Of a stretch of 64,000 nucleotides of DNA, positions 52,015-60,731 are shown one piece after another. The DNA is from Planktophila grossartii (lineage in GTDB: Bacteria; Actinomycetota; Actinomycetes; Nanopelagicales; Nanopelagicaceae): the NCBI GenBank assembly GCA_965234365.1, contig OZ248345.1, positions 496,001 through 560,000 of the forward strand. The letters are read 5' to 3'. The notes below the pieces were generated by a model that saw nothing but the letters and a program-made list of their open reading frames with translations, had not been told where the DNA came from and searched no databases. Position 1 is the stretch's first letter. Every line of letters begins with the position of its first letter. The position numbers and the translations under genes were made by a program.

Positions 52015-52548
52015 GGTAGTCAGTACGAAATCAGCCGCGTTCTGCGTGCCCTCGTCGCGAAAATGTTGCTCTTGTGTGGAAAGCCACTTTTTCATCTGAC
52101 TCTCTATATCTTTTCCGTCGCGTTCTAAAACCCGCGCCAAACCTTCTGAATCTTCAATATCAATCCATATGAGGGCGGCTAGCGAATCTCGAATGGCCAT
52201 CTGTCCGCTGCCAACACCTTCAAGGATCAGAAGTTCTGACTTTTCTATCTCAGTAACTGGAGAGAATTCAGCTTTATGCCAGTCATAGGTGGAGAGAGAT
52301 ATAGCTTTAGATTTCTTATGTGCATCAACGAGGTGAGTTAACACATCGGTGAGCTGGCCGGTCAGTGCGTTATCCCAACCGTCATAGAGATCATCCATAT
52401 GTATTTCAGTGATGGAGTAGCGCCGGGCTAGTGCGAGTTTGATGTCACGTGCAAGGGTTGTCTTTCCTGCACCTGCTGGCCCATCAATTGCGATGATGGG
52501 TTGCGATATGTCCTTACAAAGATCGGAGAGCGCGTCTATGAGATCCAT
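52012..52548 (-). CDS. uridine kinase-like P-loop kinase, candidate thiamine-salvage kinase
   Basis: 178 residues of the uridine kinase/AAA-type P-loop fold. IIAIDGPAGAGKTTLARDI contains the Walker A near 20-27, IHMDDLYDGWDN the substrate-side acidic residues, and LLILEGVGSGQ the Walker B. ATG 52548 is chosen since the open frame upstream runs through pnuT; the two then overlap by 35 bases. Co-transcription with a TPP-controlled transporter suggests it phosphorylates the imported thiamine or a precursor, trapping it inside. That role is inference; nucleoside or NR kinase activity is the alternative. Confidence 0.75.
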   Translation of the reverse strand: MDLIDALSDLCKDISQPIIAIDGPAGAGKTTLARDIKLALARRYSITEIHMDDLYDGWDNALTGQLTDVLTHLVDAHKKSKAISLSTYDWHKAEFSPVTEIEKSELLILEGVGSGQMAIRDSLAALIWIDIEDSEGLARVLERDGKDIESQMKKWLSTQEQHFRDEGTQNAADFVLTT

Positions 52549-53104
52549 ACCAACTGCTCCATCCCATCGCCGCCATTGCTGTAAATGCCACGTAAAGCAG
52601 CGTTGTAAAGAGTAACCCTTGTGATGCATAGAGTGCGGTGTATCCGGCATCGACCACGAGCCACATTGGCCAGCTGTCGTACTTTTCATAGACCATCAAA
52701 ACCTGTGCAGCTAGTGAGCCGAAGAAGAGAATGGCATCGACATAGGTAGATGCAGCCCCTAGCGACTTCAATATTGGTCCAAGTGCAAGTGTTGCAACGA
52801 GAATCGCGGCAATTGTGTAGAGGCGATACTTATTTTTAAATGGCCCTGGCTTAGCTCCTGTTGGTTCCCAGCCATACCACCCAGCAACTGCAGCTGCGAT
52901 AAATACCAATTGCAGTGCAGCGCTTGCATAGAGTTTGTACTGCAGAAAGAAGATTCCATAGAGGATGCTGCTCAGAGCCCACCAAGGCCAGGTAATGCGT
53001 TTTGCGGTGATACCGAGGGCAACTCCAACAAAAGAAACTACTGATGCAACAAATTCAAGATAGGAAACTTCATAACCCCAAGCGGTGAAAAAAGTGGAAA
53101 ACAC
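52514..53104 (-). CDS. pnuT: PnuC-family transporter, probable thiamine transporter PnuT
   Basis: A 196-residue membrane protein of seven predicted helices. WPWWALSSILYGIFFLQYKL, the QLVFIAAAVAGWYGW motif and the C-terminal WPMWLVVDAGYTALYASQGL are PnuC-family hallmarks for facilitated diffusion of vitamins. A nicotinamide riboside role would be the default call. The TPP riboswitch directly upstream instead points to thiamine uptake, as in the PnuT branch. GTG 53104 is preceded by GAGG, which is also the 3' strand of the riboswitch. A P-loop kinase overlaps its end and may trap the vitamin. Confidence 0.85.
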   Translation of the reverse strand: MFSTFFTAWGYEVSYLEFVASVVSFVGVALGITAKRITWPWWALSSILYGIFFLQYKLYASAALQLVFIAAAVAGWYGWEPTGAKPGPFKNKYRLYTIAAILVATLALGPILKSLGAASTYVDAILFFGSLAAQVLMVYEKYDSWPMWLVVDAGYTALYASQGLLFTTLLYVAFTAMAAMGWSSWYGSHRRALRSL

Positions 53105-53107
53105 GTA

Positions 53108-53192
53108 TTCCTCATTTCTAGATCCGCATTACCGGACCAGTCAGACGGTCGACTTCGATGAAGTCCTCTCAGCCGCTGTGGCTCCCGTTGGT
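53108..53192 (-). promoter_or_regulatory. TPP riboswitch (THI element) controlling pnuT
   Basis: Read on the minus strand: CGGGAGC, then GGCTGAGAGGA (53177-53167), a TCGAC...GTCTGAC middle part, TCCGGTAATGCGGATCTAG (53137-53119) and ATGAGG (53115-53110). These are the conserved TPP-aptamer blocks in order, including CTGAGAGGA and the GGTAATGC core. The ATGAGG end contains the likely ribosome binding site of the GTG 6 nt later, so ligand binding should hide it and block translation. The transcript start predicted from the promoter falls at the aptamer's first base. Confidence 0.92.
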
Positions 53193-53219
53193 TATAACTT
53201 TAGCGAATACGAGCAGCAA
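53191..53219 (-). promoter_or_regulatory. promoter of the pnuT riboswitch transcript
   Basis: Minus-strand TTGCTG (53219-53214), a 17-nt spacer and TATAAC (53196-53191), just before the TPP aptamer. The -35 box and spacer lie in the last codons of crtB, giving pnuT a promoter independent of the carotenoid operon. Confidence 0.72.
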
Positions 53220-54078
53220 TTGCCTGTATGTAGGCAGCTCCTGCAACGCGTGCGCGGCGAGCATTTGAAGTCTTGGCTCGCTTGTTGAAGATGTCGTAGC
53301 CAATCGCTTCGACTTCATCGACAATTCCGCAGTACAGCTCGCTGGCTGCGCGAATACAAGGTCGTGATTCTTTATCGAGGTAACCAATTCCAATATCGGA
53401 TTCGCGCTGAAGCTGACGAACGCGGGCAATTTGGAATTTCAGAGCGGCAACTATTTCTGGAGTTAAAACTCTGCGTTCAAGCATCGCCCGGTCTACTCCG
53501 AATTGAGCGAGTTCTTGCAGTGGAAGATAGACGCGGCCTCGATCGAGGTCTTCGCCGATATCGCGGATGAAGTTAGCTAATTGGAATGCAATACCGAGTT
53601 TCTTTGCTGCTTCATACGCGCGTTCATCGGAGTAGCCCAGGATAGGAACCATCTCGAGGCCAATGACTGCGGCAGAGCCATACACATATTCAAGAAGATC
53701 TTCATATGTCTGATATTCAGTGACGGTCAGATCCATCTCCATCGAGTGTAAGAAATCTACAAAGTGCTGATGGGGGATATCGAACTTACGCGCAGTATCA
53801 ACGAGTGCGCGACCTATGTGGTCTGTACTTGTTCCCGCCTTGAGATCAGCAAGTACTCCGCTACTCCATGAACGTAGCGCTTCAGCCTTCTCTGTCGGCG
53901 AAAGAGTCGAAGCTAGATCATCAACGATTTCATCGGCATAGCGAGCAAAACCGTAGAGAGCATGAACGTAGGGACGCTTATTCTTGGGAAGAAGCAGGGT
54001 TGCTAAGTAGTACGTCTTGCCATGCAACGAGTTAAGTCGCTTGCACTCTTCATAACTTGCTGCAAGAGCTTGATCCAT
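53200..54078 (-). CDS. crtB: phytoene synthase
   Basis: Joins two geranylgeranyl diphosphates to phytoene. 292 residues; the Asp-rich FARYADEIVDD near 45-55 and QLANFIRDIGEDLDRGRVYLP-like second motif near 165-185 bind the Mg-diphosphates. YVYGSAAVIGLEM is also typical. It is the third gene of the crtE-crtI-crtB operon, with its ATG directly behind the crtI stop. The end overlaps the pnuT promoter. Confidence 0.95.
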   Translation of the reverse strand: MDQALAASYEECKRLNSLHGKTYYLATLLLPKNKRPYVHALYGFARYADEIVDDLASTLSPTEKAEALRSWSSGVLADLKAGTSTDHIGRALVDTARKFDIPHQHFVDFLHSMEMDLTVTEYQTYEDLLEYVYGSAAVIGLEMVPILGYSDERAYEAAKKLGIAFQLANFIRDIGEDLDRGRVYLPLQELAQFGVDRAMLERRVLTPEIVAALKFQIARVRQLQRESDIGIGYLDKESRPCIRAASELYCGIVDEVEAIGYDIFNKRAKTSNARRARVAGAAYIQAIAARIR

Positions 54079-55563
54079 TTACTTAACCGGACCCACAATG
54101 CGTTCAGCTGCCAAACGTCCTGAGATAAGAACCATCGGAACACCAACACCTGGTTGAGTACCGCTACCTGCGAAGACAACGTTTTCAAATCCAGCGGCCA
54201 TATTGCGTGGTCTAAATGGACCTGTCTGGAAGAAGGTATGTGCGCTAGCAAATGGTGCACCGCGCTCCATTCCCTGTGCCTGCCAATCAAGAGGAGTAGT
54301 CATAACTTCTGTCTCTATGGCATCACCAAAACCTGTATATCCACGATCTTCAAGGGTCTGAATCATCTGATCGCGATAAGGCTTTGCCTGCTTGGTCCAA
54401 TCAATATCTGCATCCAAGTTCGGTGTTGGGTACAAGATGTAATACGACTGCTTTCCAGCAGGCGCGAGAGAAGGATCGTCATGAGTTGGCACAGTCACCA
54501 ATACAGAAGGATCAGTCATGAGAACTTTCTTGTTGATGAGTTCGTCAAAGACGCCGTCCCATGATTCGCCAAAGTGAATATTGTGGTGAGCAATGTGGTC
54601 GTACTTCTTAGATGAACCAACGAGCAAAGTCGCACATGATGGTGAGTAATTCAAGCGTTTGATATTCAGTGGTGTCTTACCCAACAAGTCACGCCATACA
54701 ACCGGAAGATCCGGGTTCATGACAACGACATCGCACTCAATGCGTTCGCCTGTATTTGTTGTGACAGCCTTAACGCGACCGTTCTGCTTATCAAGGCCAG
54801 TGACGGTTGTGTTGTACTTGAATTCAACGCCATGCTTCGCAGCAGCTGCTGCCAGAGCGCGAGGAACTGCATGCATTCCGCCCTTAGGGAAGAAGACGCC
54901 GTTTACTGAATCCATATAGGCAATCACTGCGTAAATTGCGAGAGCTTGCTGCGGGCTTACGCCTGCATACATAGCTTGGAATGAATACACCTTTTGAAGG
55001 CGTGGATCTTTGAGGTACTGATTGACCTTTGGCTGCAAGTGTCTAAAGCCACCAAGTGCAATAAGGCGAGCCAAGTTTGGAGTTAAGAGATTCAGTGGTG
55101 AATCGATGTTCTTATCGATGAAGTCATGCATCTCGTACTTGTAAAGCTTGGTGACGAAATCAACGTAACGGCGGTAACCTAAAGCTTCTTCTGCAGAGAC
55201 CTTTTCACGGATTTCTTGCTCCATCTGAGTTGTATTCGCATGGACATCAATCTGAGATCCATCTGCATAGAAGGCGCGATAGAGAGGTGAAAGTGGCATA
55301 AGTTCAAGCCAATCCTTCATATCTTCACCAACACATGAGAAGGCATCTTGGATCAGAGAAGGCATAGTGAGAACAGTTGGGCCAGTATCAAATGCGTAGC
55401 CATCTTTATTGAGAAGTCCGTTACGTCCACCTGGTACTGATTCACGTTCAATCACTGTGACTTTACGGCCAGCACCTGCAAGGCGTAGCGCTGCGCTTAG
55501 TCCGCCAAGACCTGCGCCGACTACGACGACGTGATCTGTGGGTCCCTTAACTGTTCTTGTCAT
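54079..55563 (-). CDS. crtI: phytoene desaturase (CrtI family)
   Basis: An FAD-dependent desaturase converting phytoene to lycopene or a related acyclic carotenoid. 494 residues: VVVVGAGLGGLSAALRLAGA at 12-31 is the FAD Rossmann motif, GYAFDTGPTVLTMP near 55-68 the family signature, and GSGTQPGVGVPMVLISG near the C-terminus the second FAD region. It shares TAATG with crtE (1-nt overlap) and abuts crtB. A second CrtI-like gene lies at 58135-59655. Confidence 0.95.
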   Translation of the reverse strand: MTRTVKGPTDHVVVVGAGLGGLSAALRLAGAGRKVTVIERESVPGGRNGLLNKDGYAFDTGPTVLTMPSLIQDAFSCVGEDMKDWLELMPLSPLYRAFYADGSQIDVHANTTQMEQEIREKVSAEEALGYRRYVDFVTKLYKYEMHDFIDKNIDSPLNLLTPNLARLIALGGFRHLQPKVNQYLKDPRLQKVYSFQAMYAGVSPQQALAIYAVIAYMDSVNGVFFPKGGMHAVPRALAAAAAKHGVEFKYNTTVTGLDKQNGRVKAVTTNTGERIECDVVVMNPDLPVVWRDLLGKTPLNIKRLNYSPSCATLLVGSSKKYDHIAHHNIHFGESWDGVFDELINKKVLMTDPSVLVTVPTHDDPSLAPAGKQSYYILYPTPNLDADIDWTKQAKPYRDQMIQTLEDRGYTGFGDAIETEVMTTPLDWQAQGMERGAPFASAHTFFQTGPFRPRNMAAGFENVVFAGSGTQPGVGVPMVLISGRLAAERIVGPVK

Positions 55564-56633
55564 TAATAGCTCCTACGGATTGCGGTCTCAGCGAGAGCTA
55601 AGAGAAATGGACGTGCCTTTTCATTGATCGCTGCAGAATTTGCTGCAGCTACTGATTCTTCCCCGAGGCGGTCGATCAATTTTTCTACATCGGCCACTGC
55701 GCCGGTATCGGTGATGAGCGCACGAAGGGACTCAATCTTTTCGGGGGAGAGGTCGGGCTTACCAAGATTGGCGGAAAGTTCTGCGCGAGCAGATTCTGAT
55801 GCCTTCTCCATGGTCATCGCCATCAATACTGTGCGCTTTCCTTCACGCAAGTCATCTCCTGCAGGTTTGCCCGTAGTTTCAGGATCTCCAAAGATGCCGA
55901 GCATGTCATCGCGCAATTGGAACGCTTCACCCAACGGAAGGCCGTATGCGGAGAGAACGTTGAGAAGTTCTGAATGCTCAGTCGCTGATGGGCGAGCAAT
56001 GACTGCACCTAAATGCAGCGGACGTTCGATTGTGTACTTACCTGATTTGTAACGAGCAATTCGAAGTGATCGTTCAACGCTATGTTCGCGTTCGCCTGCT
56101 TCGCGAACATCGAGGTACTGACCTGCCATGAGTTCGATACGCATTTCATCGTGGATGCGAAGCGCTGCAGTAAGAGATTCATGTGAGAGACCACTGTTGT
56201 GAAGCATGTGATCTGACCAGACAAGTGCGAGATCTCCGAGCAATACAGCTGCTGCTTCGCCAAATTGTTCAGCAAGTCCTGCCATCGAACCTTGGCGATG
56301 AAGATTTTCAAAGTGGCGATGGATTGCTGGCTTTCCGCGACGTGTATCTGATCCATCCATCAAGTCATCATGAATAAGTGCGCATGCTTGCAAGAGTTCC
56401 AAGCTGGCCATTGCACGAATATCTGTGCGGCTTGGAGTTGAACCTGCTGCCATGAAACCTGCATAGGCGAAGAGAGGGCGAAGACGCTTGCCGCCTTCGA
56501 GTAAATAATCTTCGAGGGCATCACAGACTGGTACTAATTCAGATGCGATGCTGGTGAGATAGTCACGTTGTTCGGCGAGATACTGAGTAAGTTCGCTTTT
56601 CACGGCATCGCGTACCTCTGATGCGCTCTTCAT
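55563..56633 (-). CDS. crtE: polyprenyl (geranylgeranyl) diphosphate synthase
   Basis: Supplies C20 diphosphate to the carotenoid pathway. 356 residues from ATG 56633 (MKSASEVRDAVKSEL). The first Asp-rich motif IHDDLMDGSDTRRG lies near 90-103 and the second LRDDMLGIFGDPETTGK near 240-256. The open frame extends to 56810 but would cover the metF promoter and start, so it is rejected. A weak GATAAA box ends 6 nt before the ATG, leaving little room for a ribosome binding site. It heads crtE-crtI-crtB. Confidence 0.92.
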   Translation of the reverse strand: MKSASEVRDAVKSELTQYLAEQRDYLTSIASELVPVCDALEDYLLEGGKRLRPLFAYAGFMAAGSTPSRTDIRAMASLELLQACALIHDDLMDGSDTRRGKPAIHRHFENLHRQGSMAGLAEQFGEAAAVLLGDLALVWSDHMLHNSGLSHESLTAALRIHDEMRIELMAGQYLDVREAGEREHSVERSLRIARYKSGKYTIERPLHLGAVIARPSATEHSELLNVLSAYGLPLGEAFQLRDDMLGIFGDPETTGKPAGDDLREGKRTVLMAMTMEKASESARAELSANLGKPDLSPEKIESLRALITDTGAVADVEKLIDRLGEESVAAANSAAINEKARPFLLALAETAIRRSY

Positions 56634-56658
56634 GACCTCTTTATCCACGGAGAAAAGG

Positions 56659-56664
56659 TACCCT
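56659..56664 (+). promoter_or_regulatory. -10 box of metF (leaderless)
   Basis: TACCCT ends 6 nt before GTG 56671 (12 nt before ATG 56677). It lies in the 37-nt gap shared with the divergent crtE. Confidence 0.5.
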
Positions 56665-56670
56665 GACGCC

Positions 56671-57552
56671 GTGGAGATGCGCAGTGTGAAGAGTGGTGGA
56701 ACCAAAGCCCTCACATATTCATTCGAATTTTTCCCTCCCAAAGATGTTGAAGGCGAAGAACGCCTCTGGGCTGCGATGTCACAGCTTGAATCCATCGCCC
56801 CCGATTTCATCTCTGTGACCTATGGCGCAGGTGGTTCAACGCGCGATCGCACTATTCGCATTACCTCAGAAATTACGGCTCGTACACATATCCCAACTGT
56901 TGCCCACCTAACTTGCGTGGGTTCTACGCGCAATGAGTTGGTAGATATTTTGAGTAAATATCGTGACGCTGGAATCAAAAGTATTTTGGCACTTCGCGGA
57001 GATCCAACTGGTGGACCTCGTGCACCATGGAGTGCAACCGAAGGCGGACTCAATCACGCAGATGAGTTAGTAACTCTCGCTGCTGAATTCGGAGGATTTA
57101 CTATTGGTGTCGCCGCATTTCCAGATGGGCATCCATCATCTGACGGAGATATCGATAAAGATGTGCAAGTACTTCTGGAGAAAGAGAAGCGTGGTGCAAC
57201 ATTTGCAACAACGCAGTTCTTCTTTGAAGTTGATAAATGGAAATCTCTTGTCGATAAGTTAGCGGCTAAAGGATCTTCGCTCCCAATCATTCCGGGAATT
57301 CTGCCAGTAACGAATGTGAAGCAACTCAATCGCATGGCAGAACTCAGCGGCACTCCGATACCGGCACATATCTCTGAAAGCTTTGCCAAGATTGAAGACG
57401 ATGCTGACGCAGTTCGCGCATTGGGTGTTGAGATTGCCACCAAGCTTTGTCAGGACTTACTCGAAGCCGGTGCACCGGGACTTCACTTCTACACAATGAA
57501 TACCTCATCTGCTACCCGCGAGATTTACTCGCAGATTAAAGATGAGCGATGA
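56671..57552 (+). CDS. metF: 5,10-methylenetetrahydrofolate reductase
   Basis: An FAD enzyme reducing methylene-THF to methyl-THF for methionine synthesis. 293 residues: YSFEFFPPKDVEGEERLW near 16-33, SVTYGAGGSTRDRTI, VAHLTCVGST, LALRGDPTGG and the later FATTQFFFEVDKW are diagnostic. The start is uncertain between GTG 56671, which fits the leaderless -10 spacing, and ATG 56677; the frame opens further up at 56632 but overlaps crtE. Its stop overlaps the next gene by ATGA. Confidence 0.93.
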   Translation: MEMRSVKSGGTKALTYSFEFFPPKDVEGEERLWAAMSQLESIAPDFISVTYGAGGSTRDRTIRITSEITARTHIPTVAHLTCVGSTRNELVDILSKYRDAGIKSILALRGDPTGGPRAPWSATEGGLNHADELVTLAAEFGGFTIGVAAFPDGHPSSDGDIDKDVQVLLEKEKRGATFATTQFFFEVDKWKSLVDKLAAKGSSLPIIPGILPVTNVKQLNRMAELSGTPIPAHISESFAKIEDDADAVRALGVEIATKLCQDLLEAGAPGLHFYTMNTSSATREIYSQIKDER

Positions 57553-58166
57553 AAGAGCAGCAGTTTAAAGAGCGTTGGAGTGAGCTTCATGGTGGAGCTG
57601 ACACCGAAGGCGTTGTCGGCGGATGGCTCTCCTTTTCATACCAAGCAGCGCGCGTCTGTGTAGCACTTCGTATCTCACCAAATCTTTTAACGCTCCTTGG
57701 TCTCGGAACAGCGATTGCTATGGGGCTCTCTGAATACGCAGCTATTGCGCTACTTCTTCTCGTTATCTCACTCTTCTTCGATGGAATCGATGGCAGCGTT
57801 GCGATTCTTCGTGGCACTGAAAGTAAATGGGGCGAGCTCCTTGATTCCCTCGCCGATCGCATCTCTGAAGCTTTCTGGCTCTATATGGGTTGGCGTTTAG
57901 GCATTCCTGCTTGGGTTGTCATCACCATGTGGACGATTGCATCCACTCAAGAATATGCACGAGCACGCCTTGCATCACTTGGTCATCGTGAAATCGGTGT
58001 CGTGACTCCAACTGAGCGACCAGTGCGCGCAATTTTTATGGCATTTGCTTTGATCTTCTACATCTTTGATATTCCAGGAACGGTGCAACTTTCATACGCG
58101 TTCTTGGCTCTTCTTACCTTTAGCTTCTTGAAAGTTATGAAGGTTGCTTTTCTAAAATTGCGTTAG
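57549..58166 (+). CDS. CDP-alcohol phosphatidyltransferase family protein
   Basis: 205 residues, about five helices. The family motif D-x2-DG-x2-AR-x8-G-x3-D-x3-D is present as Asp78, Asp81-Gly82, Ala85, Gly95, Asp99 and Asp103, but the Arg after Ala85 is Ile86. It would transfer a phosphoalcohol from a CDP-lipid or CDP-alcohol to an acceptor in phospholipid or glycophospholipid synthesis. It is co-translated with metF (ATGA at 57549-57552). The 3' end overlaps the crtD-like gene by 32 bases. Confidence 0.85.
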   Translation: MKEQQFKERWSELHGGADTEGVVGGWLSFSYQAARVCVALRISPNLLTLLGLGTAIAMGLSEYAAIALLLLVISLFFDGIDGSVAILRGTESKWGELLDSLADRISEAFWLYMGWRLGIPAWVVITMWTIASTQEYARARLASLGHREIGVVTPTERPVRAIFMAFALIFYIFDIPGTVQLSYAFLALLTFSFLKVMKVAFLKLR

Positions 58167-59655
58167 CAACAATCTCGGCGCTGAGGCCAACGAGTGGCAA
58201 TCCGCCACCAGGGTGAGCTGATCCACCTACCAAGTACAAGCCCTTAATCGGTGAGCGATTCCTTGCGCGGGCAAATGCAGAACGTGCGCCGTTACTTGAT
58301 GTTCCATAGATAGAACCACCAGGTGCATTAACGCTTGTCTGTAAATCTAGGGGAGTGCGGATCTCGAGTACTTCCAAACGAGAGCGCACGGCAATTCCGG
58401 CCGCTTCAATCTGATCGATAATCGTATTTGCATACTGGCGCTTGAAGTTTTCATCGCTCCAATCAAAGCCATCGCCAGTGGTGCTGTGGCGCGGAGCATT
58501 TACCAAGACAAACCAAGCTTCGTGACCCTGATCTTTAACCATCAGCGGATCCCGAGGTGCACAGATATAGATAGTTGGTTTCTCAACCGGGGTCTTGCTT
58601 GTGAAGATCGCTTCAAATTCAAGATCATAATTTTCTGGGAACAAGATGGTGTGGTGCTCAAGTGGTTCGCTATGTGAAGGTTTAAGGCCCAGCAGGAGCG
58701 AGAACCCTGCAAGGGAAGGCTCTTGCTTTGCTAGCTGCTTACGAATCTTTACAACCTTATTGGTTGGTGCCAATAACTTCTCGTAGACAAATTGCGCATC
58801 TGCATTTGCAACGACTCGATCAAAGCTCTGCTTATTGCCATTGACGACGAGACCGGAGACTCGACCGCTGCTCAGAGTGATTTCTTCAACGTAAGAGTTA
58901 AGGCGAATCTCTACGCTTAGCTTTTCGCATCTCTCAGTGATCTTCTCAGCCAAGGTGCCGATACCGCCTTTGATATGCCAGGCGCCAAAAGCCTCTTCGA
59001 CAAATGCAATGGTCGATAGAACCGCAGGAGCCACTCGAGGATCTGAGCCGCTATAGGTTGCATAGCGATCCATAATCTTTGCAAGGTAGGGGCTCTGAAT
59101 TCCAATCCCGCGCAGAGATTTCCACGGTGAGATGGTCTTCAAATCTTTCAATAAGCGAGGGCGTTTCAAAAGTGAAGCGGGAGATTTCAATTCCGATTCA
59201 ATAAATGGTTCGCGCGAAACATCCCACATCGCTTCAGCTTGAAGCATTACTCGATTCCATTCGGCTGCAGCTTCGGCGCCGAGTGACTCGTCGATGGATT
59301 CCAGAGTCTTCTTGCGAGATAGGTTTGCAAACTTTACAGATTTACCATCGTGGAATCGATAATCAAAAGATGGGTTTACCTCTTCGATCTCCAGTACGCG
59401 TCCCATGACATCGCCTGTGCGCTGGAAGAAATCGCGATAGACGGCAGGAAGTGTGAGAAGCGAGGGACCGGTATCAAATGCATAGCGACCAATCCATTCG
59501 GTGCGACATTTTCCGCCAGTGCGATCGGAAGCTTCAAAGATTGTGACTTTATGTCCGGCCTTTGCTAGGCGGGCTGCTGTGCAGAGTCCGCCGATACCTG
59601 CGCCGACAACTGCGATGTTCTCAGGAGACTTCACTCTTCCTACATGGCCGGTCAT
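58135..59655 (-). CDS. CrtI-family carotenoid desaturase/isomerase, CrtD-like
   Basis: 506 residues, FAD Rossmann motif IAVVGAGIGGLCTAARLAKAG near 13-33, YAFDTGPSLLTLP near 64-76 and a C-terminal GGSAHPGGGLPLVGLSAE. As the second CrtI paralogue in an operon with a CruF and a CrtA homologue, it most likely desaturates C-3',4' of an acyclic hydroxycarotenoid (CrtD role). ATG 59655 forms an ATGA overlap with the glycosyltransferase stop and has GAAGGG upstream; a start at 59673 is less likely. Confidence 0.85.
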   Translation of the reverse strand: MTGHVGRVKSPENIAVVGAGIGGLCTAARLAKAGHKVTIFEASDRTGGKCRTEWIGRYAFDTGPSLLTLPAVYRDFFQRTGDVMGRVLEIEEVNPSFDYRFHDGKSVKFANLSRKKTLESIDESLGAEAAAEWNRVMLQAEAMWDVSREPFIESELKSPASLLKRPRLLKDLKTISPWKSLRGIGIQSPYLAKIMDRYATYSGSDPRVAPAVLSTIAFVEEAFGAWHIKGGIGTLAEKITERCEKLSVEIRLNSYVEEITLSSGRVSGLVVNGNKQSFDRVVANADAQFVYEKLLAPTNKVVKIRKQLAKQEPSLAGFSLLLGLKPSHSEPLEHHTILFPENYDLEFEAIFTSKTPVEKPTIYICAPRDPLMVKDQGHEAWFVLVNAPRHSTTGDGFDWSDENFKRQYANTIIDQIEAAGIAVRSRLEVLEIRTPLDLQTSVNAPGGSIYGTSSNGARSAFARARNRSPIKGLYLVGGSAHPGGGLPLVGLSAEIVANAILEKQPS

Positions 59656-60725
59656 ACGGTGCGACCCTTCCATTGAATGCTTCCGCGCTTAGCCCATGAA
59701 TAGGCGATGAGATAAATCAAGAGCGCGCTAGAGAGCGGATGCAAGAAAGCATAGATCGGATTACCGCGAGAACGAATCGCGCTGATTTCGCGAGAGAAAG
59801 CTATGTAGAGATAGATAAACCAACCGGTGAGGTAGCCATTGAAAATTAGAATCACAGGAAGAATTCCAGTGAGAAAGATAAAAGTAATTGCAACGATAGT
59901 TCCGAGTGGGCCGCCGAATGCTTTCCAGAGAGATTTCCCGTAGCCCTGTCTGATTTCATCGAAAGATGAGTACATGCGAGTGCTTGCAATTCCTGAACCT
60001 TCGGTGACTACACCTTTGAAACCAGCAGAGATCAGTGATCGTGCGAGTTCGATATCGTCGAGAATCTGATTGCTGACTGAGCTAAAACCATCAATCTTTT
60101 CTAGTGCACTTGAGCGAACTACAAAGAATTGGCCATTAGCGACGGCAGTTGAGCGTCGTGGAAACTTCTCGGCGAGGCGAAGCACAACGGTGCTCATCCA
60201 TGACCAATGCAGAAGAGGTTGAATCAATTTCTCAGTGAGTGTTTGAGCAATCTGTCGTGGATACGGGGAGATGAAATCCAACTGCAGTCTTTCGAGCTGT
60301 GTAATGGCGCGCATGATTGCATTCGGTTCAAGGCGCACATCAGCGTCGAGGGTGATGATGTATTCGGAGTTCGTTGCTTCAAATCCTGCCTGCAGCGCTG
60401 ACACTTTGCCGAGCCAGCCACTGCGCTGAGCAGGGGAGTCGATGACGGTAAAGCGAGAATCTCCATCAATAACGGTAGTGAGTAATTCAGCTGTCTTATC
60501 AGTCGATCCATCATTGATAACAATGAATTTGATCTGCTTGACGCCCATTTGAGCCGATAGAGCAGAGATAAATTCAGGAACATTCTCTGCTTCATTGCGC
60601 ATCGGCGCCAAGACACTAACGGACTTCTTTACCTCTTCATCACGCTTGGGAATTCGAATGGTCATGAAGTTAAAGAGAGATATTCCAAAGATGAGAATGG
60701 AGAACGATAAGAGAAGCTGAGCCAT
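59652..60725 (-). CDS. family 2 glycosyltransferase, CruG/CrtQ-like
   Basis: 357 residues. An N-terminal membrane helix (about 3-22) precedes a GT-A domain with VLAPMRNEAENVPEFI, FIVINDGSTDKTAELL, EYIITLDADVRLEP (DxD) and a late QILDDIELARSLISAGFKG. Two or three C-terminal helices anchor it. In this operon it probably adds a sugar to a carotenoid hydroxyl, as CruG does at C-2' in cyanobacterial myxoxanthophyll. It follows cruF by 6 nt and overlaps the crtD-like gene. Confidence 0.85.
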   Translation of the reverse strand: MAQLLLSFSILIFGISLFNFMTIRIPKRDEEVKKSVSVLAPMRNEAENVPEFISALSAQMGVKQIKFIVINDGSTDKTAELLTTVIDGDSRFTVIDSPAQRSGWLGKVSALQAGFEATNSEYIITLDADVRLEPNAIMRAITQLERLQLDFISPYPRQIAQTLTEKLIQPLLHWSWMSTVVLRLAEKFPRRSTAVANGQFFVVRSSALEKIDGFSSVSNQILDDIELARSLISAGFKGVVTEGSGIASTRMYSSFDEIRQGYGKSLWKAFGGPLGTIVAITFIFLTGILPVILIFNGYLTGWFIYLYIAFSREISAIRSRGNPIYAFLHPLSSALLIYLIAYSWAKRGSIQWKGRTV

Positions 60726-60731
60726 TGCTAA

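Noticed and set aside
52514..53104. Nicotinamide riboside transporter PnuC
   Set aside because: The family match is right, but the TPP riboswitch directly upstream makes thiamine the better substrate call.
56634..56810. Long N-terminal extension of crtE on the minus strand
   Set aside because: It would run through the metF start and promoter and encodes no family-like sequence; the family N-terminus begins at ATG 56633.
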